Of a DNA stretch of 64,000 nucleotides, positions 10,869 to 22,652 are shown one piece after another. The position numbers and the translations under genes are program-made. Position 1 is the first letter of the stretch; each line of letters begins with the position of its first letter. The notes under the pieces were generated by a model, which made no database searches, had not been told where the DNA came from, and was given only the letters and a program-made list of their open reading frames with translations. The stretch spans positions 1,612,001-1,676,000 of the forward strand of contig JADQAV010000002.1 of the NCBI GenBank assembly GCA_019775845.1. The letters are read 5' to 3'. This DNA is from Myrmaecium sp. VS I D KN 1 (Eukaryota > Ascomycota > Dothideomycetes > Valsariales > Valsariaceae).

Positions 10869-11808
10869 TCAACGCTTCTTCGTTTGGCGTTCCGCTTCGT
10901 CCAGCTGCCTCGCCATCCTAACCAGCCGCGCGGCCATATCCACCCCCATGGCCAAGGCCAGGAGCAAGTAAGGTAGGTACAAGCCCAGGAGGGCCTTCTT
11001 CTGGTCCCAGCTGTGCGTCGACCAGCTCAGCAATTCGGCCACGCACGTCACCGTCGTCACGGCCGTTTGGACCGCGTACGGGAGGAGGACGACAGGGACG
11101 TAGGGCGAGTCTCGCGGGATGGCGCGGAGCGCCCAGATGCTCAAGGGCACGTGCAGAATGAGCTCGAGGAAGACGTAGAGAGGGAAGAAAGCGCTGCAGG
11201 GCAAAGCGTTAGTGGAGTTTAGAGGAAAGAGAGGTTGTCGTGGGGGTAAACACCCTCTTGCCCCTTCTATCCNNNNNNTCCCCCCCCCCCCCCCCCCCTT
11301 TTTTTTCCCCTTTTCGACACTCTCGGAGGCACATGTGCATAGGGGGACTCACGGTGGATGGGTGAAGAAACGGTCCGCGTATGTGGCTGTGTAGTGTGTT
11401 TGGAGCTCTCGAAGGATTTGAGGGACCAGGTTAGGAGGGTAGAGCGGGACGAGGTCAACGGCTGTTTAGGAGGCAAGACCTTTGATCAGTCTGGCTGAGG
11501 CGGACGCGAGAGATAGACAAGATAACGCCGCTCACGGGGGAGGAAGGGTACATTAGGAGGAGAATCTTTGACAGAACGGCGAGATGGTAGAGAGAAGCTA
11601 AGAAGGGGGTTGCTTGACTGCAGAGACAAGGTACGGCGGAGTGAAGTGGGACGAAAAAAACATGCAAAAGAAGCGAAAGGAGAAGAGGAAACGAGCATCG
11701 ATTGAAGTGAAAGGAAAATACCCACTCACCAAACATGACCGGTAAATGAATACAGAAAAAGACAAAGTAAAGCAGATCCCGCTTTCGCGAGATCAGAGAG
11801 CGCGCCAT
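10869..11808 (-). CDS. EXPERA-domain (TMEM97/sigma-2-receptor-like) ER membrane protein
   Basis: Three exons, 11808..11730, 11461..11353 and 11193..10869, give 170 residues with four hydrophobic segments. Exon 1 encodes MARSLISRKRDLLYFVFFC; exon 2 continues with AVDLVPLYP, the acidic/Tyr-Pro signature at the end of the first helix; exon 3 encodes FFPLYVFLELILHVPLSIW and two more helices, ending in a Lys/Arg tail (TKKR) that suits ER retention. This fits the TMEM97/EXPERA family of four-helix sterol-related membrane proteins. The precise ligand in fungi is not known. Intron 2 contains a short N-gap and a C/T homopolymer, so its true length is uncertain, but both splice sites flank it cleanly. 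The gene converges on the giant secreted-protein gene. Confidence 0.85.
11273..11299. other. Assembly gap (6 N) beside a C homopolymer
   Basis: Six N are followed by TC and a run of about 19 C and then T residues, inside intron 2 of the EXPERA gene. This is a technical gap at a homopolymer. Confidence 0.95.
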
Positions 11809-12177
11809 CTCTCTCCAGTCCAGAGGTCAAGGCTACAGTCTTGGGTCGAGATTGAGGTTGTCAAATGTCGGCCTTGACGTCTCGGAAAAGGGGAGATGTC
11901 ATTACGGCTTACTAAGCCGAAAATGTGTCATAATCCATGTAAATTGTATGTAGTTTCTATGAGTAATGTAAGCTATATACCCTGTTCGATATATTGCCTG
12001 AACAGCAACGCATTATTATCAGTTCCAAGTAATTGACAGACTACTATCATATTTCGCTATCCCTGAAGTAGAAATCCAGCAACCTCGACACCACTTATGC
12101 TAGCCTGCAGCTTTCGCCAAAGGCCAGCTCAATGCATTCAATCATAAGTCGTTGTATGCAAGTGTTGTGTCTGGATT
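11809..12177. other. Intergenic region
   Basis: It holds the promoter of the EXPERA gene and the 3' flank of the HAUS6-like gene. Nothing else is seen. Confidence 0.6.
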
Positions 12178-14665
12178 TCACCACCGACTCCTTTTCTCCT
12201 TCCCTACTAGAGGACTACTCATGGCTGCTTCGTCCCAGATGCCATCCTCTTCCTCAAATTGATCTTCGCCGACGCCTCCGAGATCCGCAAAACTCACATC
12301 AGCTGGTGTGGCCAAGGGGCTCAACTTGATCTTCGGCCTGCTCTTGAAGACGCTCTCCTGCTCCGCATCGTTGCTGAAGAACATCTCTTTCGGCGTGGCA
12401 CCGTTCAGCCCTTCCTCGTCGACCTCCCAGAGTAGACTGCCTTCACCGCCGAATCCGTACTCGCTCTGTCTACGCTGCTGGCGATGTGTCTGAGACTGGC
12501 CTACTGGGTGAAACGGACGGCCATTCCGTTGGTTTTCGGTGCCCTGTTTGTGTTTGATGTCGTGATCCCGGTCCGTGCGGCTCTTCGTGTGGTCAAAGGA
12601 AAGCCCGCTCATGCTTTGGCGGGTACGTTCGATGAGAGTGGCGCGCCTGTTGAAGCTCGGCGTTGCGTCTACGTCGCTGTGCTCGTCCATTTGCCCCGTT
12701 TGCCGAGCCTCTTGTGTCACCACAGGTGGCCCTGCATCTTTGCCTTCTACCCCATCCACGAGCGGGTCGAGCTTACTGGACATCATTGATAAGCGAGTGC
12801 GTTGAGAGAGAGACGGAAGGGATTGCTGGGTGAACGGAGGGAGCGACGGGCGTTCTAAACATTCTGGGCTCGATTTATTTACTGAGTCGAGTATCTGAGC
12901 TGCTAAGACATTTGAGGGGCTCGCTTCCTGTGGCCAGAATTCTTCAGACGATTCTGGCGACGTTTTAGGTGTTGAGTCGCACGGGTGGCCCATAGAAGTA
13001 GAAGTATGATGCTGTGGGGTTAGCGCAGTGGTCGGCGATACCTGCACATTGTCGTCTCCTTGTGAGGATGTCGGCTCATGATGACGGTTCGATTCCTCTG
13101 TATGATCGCAGCCTTGGCCCCTCCCACTGTTCTCGGCTTTTGACTTTCCGTAGACGCCCCGTGTGTAGAGAGGTTGCTGGTCCGGGATGGGAGCGTTTTC
13201 TCCCTGATGGACGTGCATATCAGGAGAGCAAGAACCCGATCTAACTGGATTGTCGGACCGATGTGGAACTTCCTTGCGCATTTCATTGCCGGGTTTGGAG
13301 GCGGTTTCGCTGTATAAGCGCGGGAGACGAGATTGTCCAGGCACGGGCGACCTACGTTCTGGCAATGGTGGCCTGTTGTGTTTCTTGAAACTCGCCGCAT
13401 CTTCCAGACATCGATTCATGTCCGTTAAGATATCCCAATAAGCTTTGGAGATCTCTGTCGGCATAACATCCTTAAGCTGTCCTTCAACCCGCTCAGGCGG
13501 CGGACCGTAGTGAGAGTCAAACTTGCATAGCACAGGCTGACTCTCAGCTTCTAAAGGTGTGCTGCCCTGGAAAGCTGCCTTCCCGCTACTAAATCTGCGC
13601 CGGAAAGCTTTCCAATTCTCTAGTCGCCGCTGCTGAAGCCTGACGCGCGTCTCCAGATTGTCTAGAAACCCGGCCTCTTCATCTGCTTCGCTCAGAGGCT
13701 GACCCTGCTCGATGAACGGCCAAGCGCAACTGAAGGGTTTCTGCAATAAGCTGGAACTCGTACGCCATTCTTTGCCATACAGTAACGCATCAAAGCAAGT
13801 GCCATCCCCAGTCCAATTCTCCTCCAGTTGTTTCTTCACTAGTGCAGGGTTGCGCGCTCTTCGAATCGAAGAGGTAGCGTCTTCCTCACACTCGAGGCGC
13901 TGCTGTTTCTCTACCACATCTTCATCCTTCCGGTCAAGGGTTTCAAGTAGCCCTTGGTATCTTGCTCCTAGCTCTTCCCTTCGACGCAAGCTCTTCGCAA
14001 GCTTGATTTTGTAAGCTATTGTTAGTGGCAGTATAGCTTCTTGATGGCTGCTGGACAAAAGTTCCGCGGTAGCTATCGATCTGGCAACGGGCAAGTGCGA
14101 TCCTTTCTTGGTCTTTTGTGTGGTAGCTTTGCGCAGCACAGCGGCAGAGAACAGCAGCAGAATATCAAACAACTTCTCACCCTTGCATTCGTCCAACATA
14201 GTCTTGCGGAGTATTATATCTCTTCCAAGAATTCCATTTTTCTTCAAATCATTGAGGCAACGATAAAGAGCTCCGCGAAGGTTCACAGATTGTAGGGGCT
14301 CAAGCGGCGGGAAGAAGGGTTGCAATTTCTACACGAGTCAGCATTGACGCACCCTACTTTCTGCAGTTAGTATCACCTACATCGCGTGTTGTCTCAAGAT
14401 CCCATATCTCGAATAGTCTAAACAGTGTCCACTCGACACATCGTATCCTGTTCTTCTGGTTTTGCTGGGCATCCTTGGTAGCGAAAGTTTGTGCAGTAAT
14501 ATCGGGCCAGTCAGGCTTCTTGTCCAGATCCAACAGCCGGAGGTTAGTCAAGAATGTTGAGATGTTAGTCGGCCTCGAGGTAATGGCGGCGGATTTGACG
14601 GAGAGTGTACGGGAATGTCCCGGCGGCACCATCGCGGAAGTATTGGCTGCAGCAGTGCGAGACAT
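12178..14665 (-). CDS. HAUS6: HAUS6-like augmin complex subunit
   Basis: Two exons, 14665..14381 and 14328..12178, give 811 residues; the 52-nt intron (GTAGGT donor, ACTAAC near the donor side) keeps the frame. Residues about 30-200 read as a HAUS6 N-terminal domain: STFLTNLRLLDLDKKPDWPD, IRCVEWTLFRLFEIWD, then LQPFFPPLEPLQSVNLRGAL, RKTMLDECKGEKLFDILLLF. A predicted coiled coil (KLAKSLRRREELGARYQGLL) follows, then a long disordered Ser/Pro/Gln-rich tail. HAUS6 belongs to augmin, the eight-subunit complex that recruits gamma-tubulin to existing microtubules. The start is the ATG giving MSRTAAANTS; the frame is open further upstream but no better start is seen. The family call rests on residue patterns I remember. 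A HAUS3-like gene lies 6.3 kb away. Confidence 0.82.
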
Positions 14666-15179
14666 GTTCAGGAGGGATGGTATGAGCCTGACCACCCAAT
14701 CTCGCGCAGCTGCAGAGTTCCCGATGGCTGGAAGGCGGATGTGAGTGTTAAGCCCAATGCGCAATGATAGGTATTGGATGCAGTCAGTTGTAAACATTGC
14801 CCCGTACATGTACCCACCGAAACTCCGCACTCCACACCGCGTTGATAATGGAGATGGACCGGAGCTGGTTCGGAGATGGGAGGTGTGCCCCGCTCTCCGC
14901 GGTCACCCTAAACAAACGAATGGTGCCGCTTGCAATTACTCTGACAAACAACGGTTCTCTCCTGCAAGGTAGACAGCTCTCAGCGAACAACCCAACGTGC
15001 ACCAAGCCTCCTATAGAAACATCGTCCGATCCTTTGTACGTCCAAGAAATTTTAGCTATTACGAACGCCACGAGAAGTGGAGAATGACAGACAACACTAC
15101 AGTCCCAAATGGCGGCAAGAGTATGCGACTCGATCTTCATGGCTGCTTTTAAGCCAGAACTAACACCAGAAAAGGCACT
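14666..15179. other. Divergent promoter region, HAUS6 / HD-domain nucleotidase
   Basis: The region of 514 bp separates two start codons on opposite strands. Long ORFs here are antisense or chance reading frames. Confidence 0.55.
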
Positions 15180-16031
15180 ATGAACGGCGACCTTACGCCG
15201 AACACCGCTGCTGGTACTACCTGGACGCCCGAGACCGGTATGTAGTAAAGGAGATTCAGGTAGCAACGCGGTAGCACAGCTCCGTATGCCGGCATTTTCC
15301 TTCTGATAAACTCCTATGTAGGTGTTGGCTAATATACCATACGCGCAGTCATTGCCACGCTTGACTATCGTCCTGCCGAGAGCACCAAATCGCCAACCTC
15401 TTTCTTCCATCTGCTCGAGCGCCTCAAAACCACCAAACGGGCAGGATGGCAACGTTTCAACATCAAGGCCGGAGAATCCATTTCTGACCATATGTATCGC
15501 ATGTCCATAATCACTATGCTTGCGCCTCCTTCGCTCTCCAGTAAACTTGACATATCGCGCTGCACCCGGATGGCACTCATTCATGACATGGCGGAGTCCC
15601 TCGTGGGTGACATCACTCCTGTCGATGGTGTCACCAAGGTCGAGAAGAACAGACGGGAGGCAGAGACGATGGACTACATCTGCAACACATTGCTGGGGAA
15701 GGTTGGTGCCGGTATTGCTGGCGCGGATATCCGAAAAATTTGGCAGGAATACGAGGATAACGAAACGCCGGAAGCCCGGTTTGTGCACGATGTGGATAAG
15801 ATGGAGCTGATACTCCAGATGGTGGAGTATGAGAGAACTTTCAAGGACGAGCATGGCAGAAGGGGCACGAACGATCTTGGAGAGTTTACCTGGGTCTCGA
15901 TGAAGATTGAAATGCCCGAGGTTAGAGAGTGGTGCAAACAAGTGCTTCAGGAGAGGGTGTGCTTTTGGAAAGAGATAGGAAAGGAGCCAATGTGGCCGGA
16001 GGGCGTGAAGGAAGCATATGGCTTGGAGTAG
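15180..16031 (+). CDS. HD-domain 5'-deoxynucleotidase (HDDC2/YfbR family)
   Basis: Two exons, 15180..15237 and 15349..16031, give 246 residues, close to the family's usual length. Metal-binding HD-superfamily residues are visible: His in SISDHMYRM, the His-Asp pair in MALIHDMAES, and Asp in FVHDVDKMEL; VGDITP after the HD pair is typical of HDDC2 and yeast YBR242W/YGK1. Family members are metal-dependent phosphohydrolases removing phosphate from deoxynucleoside 5'-monophosphates, which helps balance dNTP pools. The 111-nt intron has a GTATGT donor and splits a Val codon. The start ATG is supported by a short N-terminal leader before the HD fold. Expression probably shares the divergent promoter with HAUS6. 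Confidence 0.88.
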
Positions 16032-16543
16032 CGCGCTCGCCTGTCGAAGTCGGTGAAGTTGTCCCCTTGTATACTTTTACTTTGTCCCACTTGTAGCTGT
16101 TACTAGAACGCTTGCGGCGGTGCTTGTTATAGATAATATGACGACCCAATTGCTCTAGCCTCTGTTGGTGCTGCTAAGTTCCCGCAAGAAATCGAGTACA
16201 TGGACGAACTGAAGGCTTCGTGTGAAAAATGGAAGTCAGATTGGTGGTAGAGAGCCATGTAAATCGAGAAGTCTTGTGATGTATAATTTGGAATATTGTA
16301 CAAAGCTGTCGTAGTGTTCCGGATTGCTTGCAACATACCTGCTAGAAGCTTCTCCCGCATACGTATTTATGTCGGCGAGTTTCAGCCCTGCGACCCTAGG
16401 TGCCTGCCGCCAATCCCCCCACCCCCAAGTTATCACTCCTCCCGATCTCCGCTCACCTCCGACCCAGCCGCATACATCGCCAAAGGCATCGCCGACTGCA
16501 GGGCCTTTCTAACTCTCCACCTCCCAAGGCCTCTGGGGCAAGG
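16032..16543. other. Intergenic region
   Basis: This is the 3' flank of the nucleotidase gene and the promoter of the CHIP-like gene. No gene is seen. Confidence 0.6.
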
Positions 16544-17560
16544 ATGTCGTATTATCCGCCATCATATCAGGCGGAACAGTTGAAAGAGCAAGGAAACGCG
16601 CATTTCAAGAAGGGAGAGTACGGAAAGGCTGAGGAGTGCTACAGCCAAGCTATCACAAAGAACCCAATTAACCACCTACTATGGACAAATCGCGCAAATG
16701 CCCGGTTGAAGCAAGGAAAAGCGCGCGAGGCCCTTGATGATTGTTTAAGGAGCGTGGAGCTTCATAAGGAGAACTTAAAGGCATACTTTTTGCTGGGTAG
16801 GTCGTGTCCATACCCCCCAGGAGCACAATCGATCGAGAGAAGTACAGTATATCTGCATGGTTCGATCTAGAGCCCTTCTCGACGCTGACTTCTGCCGGAT
16901 GCACTAACGAGACTAACGATTCTCTCCTTCCCCATAGCGCAAGCCCAACTTGCGGTCAATCATCCTGCAGAAGCCCTCACCTCTGCTCTTACGGCATACG
17001 AGCTTTGCATTAATTCACCTGTCCAAACCTCCTCCGCAGCTACAATATCGGCTCTTGTTCTTAACTGCAAACGACGAAAATGGGAGATTCGCGAGACAGA
17101 GCGATTGCGCCGGCGCAATAGTCTGCTCAAACAGCTCGAAGAGCACTTGGAAGCTAAGATGGCAAACGCAATCAGGGAGCTGGATGAACGTAAGGCATCA
17201 GGCGAGTTAGGGGAGATCGGGTACAAAGAAGAGCGTGACGCGGTGGAGGAAGAAGGAAAAAACGCAATCAACGATCTTCGGACTGCATTCAGCATATCAG
17301 ACCCACAGAATATGGAGAAGCGCGAGGTGCCGGACTGGCTGGTGGATGCCATTACCTTCGAAATCATGCACGATCCTGTCATCACCAAGAACGGGAGGAG
17401 TTACGAAAGAGCCACGATCATTGAGCATCTGAAGCGCAGCCCCACAGATCCTCTTACGCGGGAACCGCTGACAATCGAGGAGCTTCGACCAAATCTGGCA
17501 CTGAGGCAAGCTTGCGAGGAGTTCCTAGAGCATAACAAGGGTTGGTGCTACGATTGGTGA
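16544..17560 (+). CDS. STUB1: CHIP-type TPR/U-box E3 ubiquitin ligase
   Basis: Two exons, 16544..16796 and 16938..17560, give 291 residues (human CHIP has 303). Residues 1-110 hold TPR repeats (LKEQGNAHFKKGEYGKAEEC, NPINHLLWTNRANARLKQGK, SVELHKENLKAYFLL); next is a charged coiled coil (LLKQLEEHLEAKMANAIREL); the C-terminal 75 residues are a U-box (VPDWLVDAITFEIMHDPVIT, RSYERATIIEHL, DPLTREPLT, LRPNLALRQACEEFL). The domain order and length match CHIP, a co-chaperone that binds Hsp70/Hsp90 C-termini through its TPR and ubiquitinates misfolded clients. The intron of 141 nt falls inside the TPR domain and splits an Ala codon. Confidence 0.92.
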
Positions 17561-18081
17561 GAAATGCCTGCTGGTAGGAGCAAAAGGAAAGCCGACCTTG
17601 GAGTGACTTCGACATAATCTATTTGGCGCCTGAATCGACTACACCTAACCACCCGTTAGGAGTTGAGGGCAGTCCTTGTGTACATATATACGTACCGAAT
17701 ATACCCTTGTATATCCTGTGTAAGATAATGAAGGATTAACATAGTGACTTATACATCCTTAGACGGGATCAACTTTATAATGAATGCGATGCTATATAGA
17801 CCGGATATACATAAGTAGCGCGATAGCCTTGCCTACTATACCTACCTACCCGTGCTACCTTACCGTACCTTAACCTGCCCGTATAGGTACTACTTTAGTC
17901 AGCGGGCACCCGGCTCGGCGTGTTATTAATCCACCAGCCCGGCCGGGCGGCCCCGACCCCGTCCACCTAGGTAGATTGGTCCTCAGGTTCAGGACCCTAC
18001 GTAAGAGTTGAAGTCCATCCAAAGACACCGCGATATCTCGAATCTCTTCGCTTGTCCAAACGACCCATCACTATCTTCGAA
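17561..18081. other. Intergenic region with TACC-rich words
   Basis: It lies between the CHIP-like gene and VMA9. The stretch 17830-17900 has the TACCTACC/GTACC vocabulary seen elsewhere between genes. Nothing else is seen. Confidence 0.55.
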
Positions 18082-18859
18082 ATGGCAAACGGGTATGCCT
18101 TCTGTAATACCGCGACCTAAACCAGATCCTGCTAACAATCTCACTCATCAGGTGGTCACTGATCATCGGCTTGCTGTTCGTAGTCGTCTTCGGTATCGTC
18201 GCTTGGTTCGCAAGCCCCAAAGGAGAGAACCAAACGTACGTGTCCGCCTATAGCTGCTCTCATGCCACCCGGTGGAATTGGAATCATCTGCCACAGGCAT
18301 ATCTTCACAGCCTTACCATCAGCTCCTGCTGACTCTTTCACAGTGTCTGGCGCTCATCTCTCCTTCTCTCCGCCGCTTCATGCTATCTGATGTGGGGTAT
18401 GTGCCTATTCTCCTTATATCATGCACAATACATACAAAGTACTCCCGGGCCGGGCTCGTTGGGTAAGGAAGATGGTCTCTCAAGGCCACTGCACTGCCAA
18501 GGTGCATGACGAATCACCCTGGCGATCAGGCGCAAGCTTCGGTCGCACTGGGGAAACCTCATGAGAGCCATTTGTTGAGGAAGTTCTATCGGTAGCCCGG
18601 TCGGTCAGATCGGTTCCTGCGGGTCAACAGAACTTTTCTTTCTCGACAAAAGCTCCACTTCGTTACTCCCTTCGCAAACATTCTACTTGCTTGTTCTTCC
18701 TTGATTATGGGTTTCAGGAGAGACACCTCGCTGGTTCACTTTGCTAATGAAGATTCACGTGCAGCTATCACATTCCTGGCTCAATGGCATCCGCTCATTG
18801 CTCCGCTTCGCGACGACATACGTCCAGAACTCGAGAACCATGCAGACAAGCTATTTTGA
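18082..18859 (+). CDS. VMA9: V-type ATPase subunit e (Vma9), small four-exon gene
   Basis: Four exons, 18082..18092, 18152..18235, 18344..18396 and 18765..18859, join in frame to 80 residues. The product is two transmembrane helices: WSLIIGLLFVVVFGIVAWF, then VWRSSLLLSAASCYLMWAIT, followed by FLAQWHPLIAPLRDDIRPEL. This matches subunit e of the membrane (Vo) sector of the vacuolar proton pump; yeast Vma9 shares the PK..(A/T)VWRS, LMWAITFL and HPL(I/V)AP segments. The first exon is only 11 nt and the third intron is 368 nt, unusually long for this window. The subunit is needed for Vo assembly in yeast. Confidence 0.93.
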
Positions 18860-19607
18860 ACCAAGTATAAGAACTATCCGACACATCAATGGGAGATGGC
18901 AATATTGCATAGTTGGGTGAGGAGAGTGCAAGCTTGAGGCTTTGCGATTTGGTGCACCTTCCTGTAAATGAAACGGCAGGCTGCGAGACGGCCGGGATGC
19001 CCGGATTGCCGAGTGGCAAGCCACGCGATAGCTGAAGGATCCAGGAGAAAACGTCGCTCAATTCTCTACGATGACCGTCCGCTTGACGTTGTGTCATGTA
19101 CGATCGTCGGTCATGCTTGGTTGAGTGGTCCATCTGCTTGTTCGCATGAACCAATATTCTACCGGGTATGTAATGCAGTGCCGGCTACCTTGCACAAGGC
19201 ATACGATCAATTGGAGTACGGATTCACTAAGAGGATAAGGGGAACAAACGGTGTATTAGGAGTATAATGTAGTAGTAGTCTAGTCATACTTTTCAGTACT
19301 ACATCCTCACACAGTAATATCGCTTTATGAAGATTATCAGAGGATTTATATGAAAGTGCATAAAACTCAAATCTAGAAACATTACATGCTTAGAACTTAC
19401 CCTATATTTTTATTTTGAAGCATTAATTAGATTTTGAAATACTGCATTTTATCTTATTAGCCAAGCGCTGTACCTTAGTATACAGGCGATCACTAAGCTT
19501 ACCTGGTAACCCCGTTGCGCCAAGTATAAACTCCAGTATGCTTTATTTCCCTGGGCTACCATCTCCGCTGTCGCAACCTCAGGACCAATGGGATAACATC
19601 CTCCATC
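18860..19607. other. Intergenic region, A/T-rich in its second half
   Basis: It lies between VMA9 and ARV1. From about 19260 to 19450 the sequence is A/T-rich with no reading frame of note. Nothing else is seen. Confidence 0.55.
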
Positions 19608-20776
19608 ATGCCCATATGTATCGAGTGTACATATCCGGTAGAGACGCTGTATATGTCCTACAGCAAGGCCGATGACCGGTCTTTGGGCAAAGGCGTGCGT
19701 CTGACACAATGTCCGCGCTGCAAACGATTCGCCGATAAATACGTCGAGCATGACTTCGTGGTGTTGTTCATCGATCTGGTTTTGATCAAACCGCAGGTAC
19801 ACTCCGCTTCAGGAACGGCGTTAGCTTCAGCATGAGCATGCGGCTGATCAATCTTCCAGGTCTACCGTCATCTTCTCTTCAACCGCCTTGGGCGTGATGA
19901 TGACCGCTTCGACGTACGTCCCAGCCCGGTCGACCTGCGCCCTGTCTATCAAGACTGCTAACGTTGATGTGTGAACAGCCCAGTATAATTCGGCTTTCCG
20001 TTCTCCTTCTGCTCTTCGACGTCTATCTCACCTGGGCTCGGATTGAGAAGCTCGCCGCCCCCTCGCCCCTTGCTGGCCACGACGACTCTTCGGGTGCGGC
20101 CTCGTCGTCGACCAGCAATCACTCCGTCTCCCAGCTGCGCTCATCGGGATCCGTGGCGACCCTCCCTTCCTCGTCCTTCCTCTCCACGCAGCCGCTGATG
20201 GCCCAATACGTCTTTTTCCTCATCCTTGTCTTTCTCGAGACTCTCGCCTTCCACTTACCGATCCGACTCCTCTGCACGTACACCCCGCGCATCCCCCTGC
20301 CCTCTTTTCTCCGCTGGCGGAAGCCGTCCGCACAGTCGTCCGCTCCCAACTCCAGGAGCTCTCCAAACCCTTTCAAGCCCTCCTCTCCCCAGCTGCCCGC
20401 GGCGGAGAACGACTCGTCCTGGGTGTTCCTCTTCCCGCACCATCCACACCCGTCCAATGTCTCCACCGCGCTCACCGTCTCCTCATGCACGAAGCTCTTC
20501 CCCTTGCTCCGTCTCATCTGGGACTTTGACCTTCCCTCCAGCGCCACCGCCGTATCCTGTGCAGTCATCGTGAACAACATCTCGGCTATCGAGTTCCTGA
20601 CGGATTGCGGGTATCTGCGTGCTGTGGCCGTGGTTGGGGTGGGCGCGATGTGCAGAGCATTAGTGGGCGGGACGATCTTGAGGTGCGTGGGATTGGGAGA
20701 CGTCGACTTGTTCAGTCATGCAAAAGGATTGCTGAGTGGGCTGGGAGGTCTCTCATTATGGGAATGGGGTAGTTGA
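19608..20776 (+). CDS. ARV1: ARV1-family sterol/lipid homeostasis protein of the ER
   Basis: Three exons, 19608..19796, 19860..19913 and 19979..20776, give 346 residues. The N-terminus is the ARV1 homology domain: a zinc-binding arrangement with Cys4, Cys7, Cys35 and Cys38 (CIEC and CPRC), then FADKYVEHDFVVLFIDLVLI and YRHLLFNRL across the first splice. Hydrophobic segments follow (IIRLSVLLLLFDVYLTW, YVFFLILVFLETLAFHL, and two near the C-terminus), so it is a multi-pass ER membrane protein. ARV1 proteins act in sterol trafficking and GPI-precursor handling. A Ser/Thr/Pro-rich loop between membrane segments is longer than in yeast Arv1. The gene converges on the HAUS3-like gene with only 198 bp between stop codons. 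Confidence 0.92.
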
Positions 20777-20974
20777 CGAGCTATGAGCCGTTTTGTAGTT
20801 GTTTAGTACTATAAGTCGCAATAATATTTGCCATCAACCCCGGAGTTCTAATGTTATGTACGCTTCTGATTTGATTCCTCGTTCTCCACGGAAAAGGTGT
20901 ACTTCTTTCCCCTCCGCACCGCAACATATATATCATGCTTCATATGATGTATAATATGGAATCCTGATTAGACC

Positions 20975-22652
20975 TCAGTTGTTTGCCCTCTCGCTGCCCC
21001 ATCGCCGCACCAATTCCTCCCCTTTAGTTCCTCTTGCGGCCTCACCGAGCAACTCGTCCAAACCCATTATTTGGCTGCTGATGTCGCCGATGGATTTTGC
21101 GAGCTTCTCTCTGCGAGCCCGTAGCTCCGGATCCCGTACCTCGATTGTCGCATAGGGTGAATATCTGTAGACACTGTTCAAGAGGGCCAAGGTAGTCTTA
21201 TCAGCCTCCTCCAAGCCCTGGGATATGGTTGTATGGATGTTGAGTGTGGTGGCCCGGTGGTGAGCCTCCAGAGGGGCAAGGCAGCTCTGCTGGGCGAGGG
21301 TCGAAACAGACGGGGATGAACTGGGAATGTCGAGGTGTCGGAGAAAAGCCATTGCGGTTTGCGAAGGCGGAGAAGGAGGCGAAAGGGTTGGCTTCATGGA
21401 ACTCTGGCGACGATGGTGGGCAGGCTCAGGCGCAGAATCCACTTGGTCGGATGGCTCAATCGCGCGGACCACGGCGTCTATTTGGGCGAGCGCAGAGCGG
21501 TGCGCGACCAGGCTCGCGGCGTGCTGGGTGCTCAGAGCGATCCGAAGGGTCAGGTACTCGAGAGTGGTGGATATATATTCATATATCTCGAGCAACGTGC
21601 GACGATGGTTAGCACGCCGAGCTTTCTGGCGGGTCTGTAGCGGGCTAAGTAGTTCACTGCGAACGACCATTTCGGCGACAGAGCTGATCTCAGAGTAGAG
21701 CGAGTCCAATTCGCTCTGAAGAGCGGACTTCTCGGCGGTGAGCTCTTGAGTGGTGAAGTCGGTTGGCGAGGTATTGGTTCCTCGAAGTTCGCTATGTTCC
21801 GCTACGCCTTGACGGTAGACGGCGTCAATGCGATATTTGATCTCTGCTGTCCTAAAAGTGATGAGTGCCTGGCATAACTGTTCGGCGCCGGAGTCACTGG
21901 TTTTCTCCCTGCTTGGATCGGCCGGTGGCACGATCTTCGAGAGTGCTGTCAATTTTCGATTGTCGGAAGAAAGTCTCTCAGATGCGAAGGCCGAGAAGGT
22001 ATTGACTGTTTTCCGACAGTCTTTATGTGCAGCTTCTAACTGCTCCGAGAGAGTGTGAGACATCTCATTAATCTATACATAGTAAATTGGGGTTAGTGGC
22101 CATATATTTGTTCCGCGGTCGGGGATAGAGTCACGTACATCGAAATCAAGATGGCCCTTTTCTTGAGCCCGTCGACGACGGAAGTCTTGCTCATAGCGCA
22201 ACGAGCTGGCACTAGGCTTACTCTGCTCAATGAGGGAGCCAAGAGCTTGCTTTTGAATCTCAAGCTCACGATGTTGCCGGTCGATGGCCGCGGTGGAGGT
22301 TTCAAGAGCGGCAATCGCGGTTTCGATCTCGTGGTCATAGAACGGTGACGGCGATGGTAATGGCAAGCCAGCACTCCGTGCAGCTCCTCTTTTTTCGATC
22401 TTGCGATACCTTGATGGTACGAAGGTCAGCAACGTAAAGCTTGTAGGGATTATTGAGGATGTGGTACAATTCCAGTTCTTCCTTGGTGAGAAGCGTAGGC
22501 TGATTGATATATTCCCTCACCCATGCCGTCGCCTCGTCTCTGGTCTTGGCTGATTCAAAGGCCCACAGAACATCATCTTCTGCTAGAGGAATGTCATGTT
22601 CTCGAAGTGCTGTTAACAGCGTCTCCACAACAGGTGTACGCATCGAGGCCAT
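20975..22652 (-). CDS. HAUS3: HAUS3-like augmin complex subunit
   Basis: The preferred model has three exons, 22652..22410, 22327..22139 and 22072..20975, giving 509 residues. The N-terminus (ETLLTALREHDIPLAEDD, WAFESAKTRDEATAWVREYI, LTKEELELYHIL) aligns by eye with the human HAUS3 start, where DFDWLF, FLKWFC and LSERELEAFSIL occupy the same spacing. The rest is almost entirely alpha-helical coiled coil with Gln/Leu/Glu periodicity, as expected for an augmin subunit. The second splice (GTACGT...TATAG) is clear. The first is less certain: the 82-nt intron has a weak branch site, and the frame change could instead be a sequence error. Augmin nucleates microtubules from existing ones in the spindle. 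Confidence 0.75.

Noticed and set aside
13018-13110. tRNA-like A-box (TTAGCGCAGTGG) and B-box (GGTTCGATTCC) words inside the HAUS6 gene
   Set aside because: Acceptor and T stems cannot pair, and the segment is coding on the other strand. The match is chance.
14784-15941. 385-residue ORF antisense to the HD-domain nucleotidase
   Set aside because: The plus strand has clear HD motifs and splice sites; the antisense product has no recognisable pattern.
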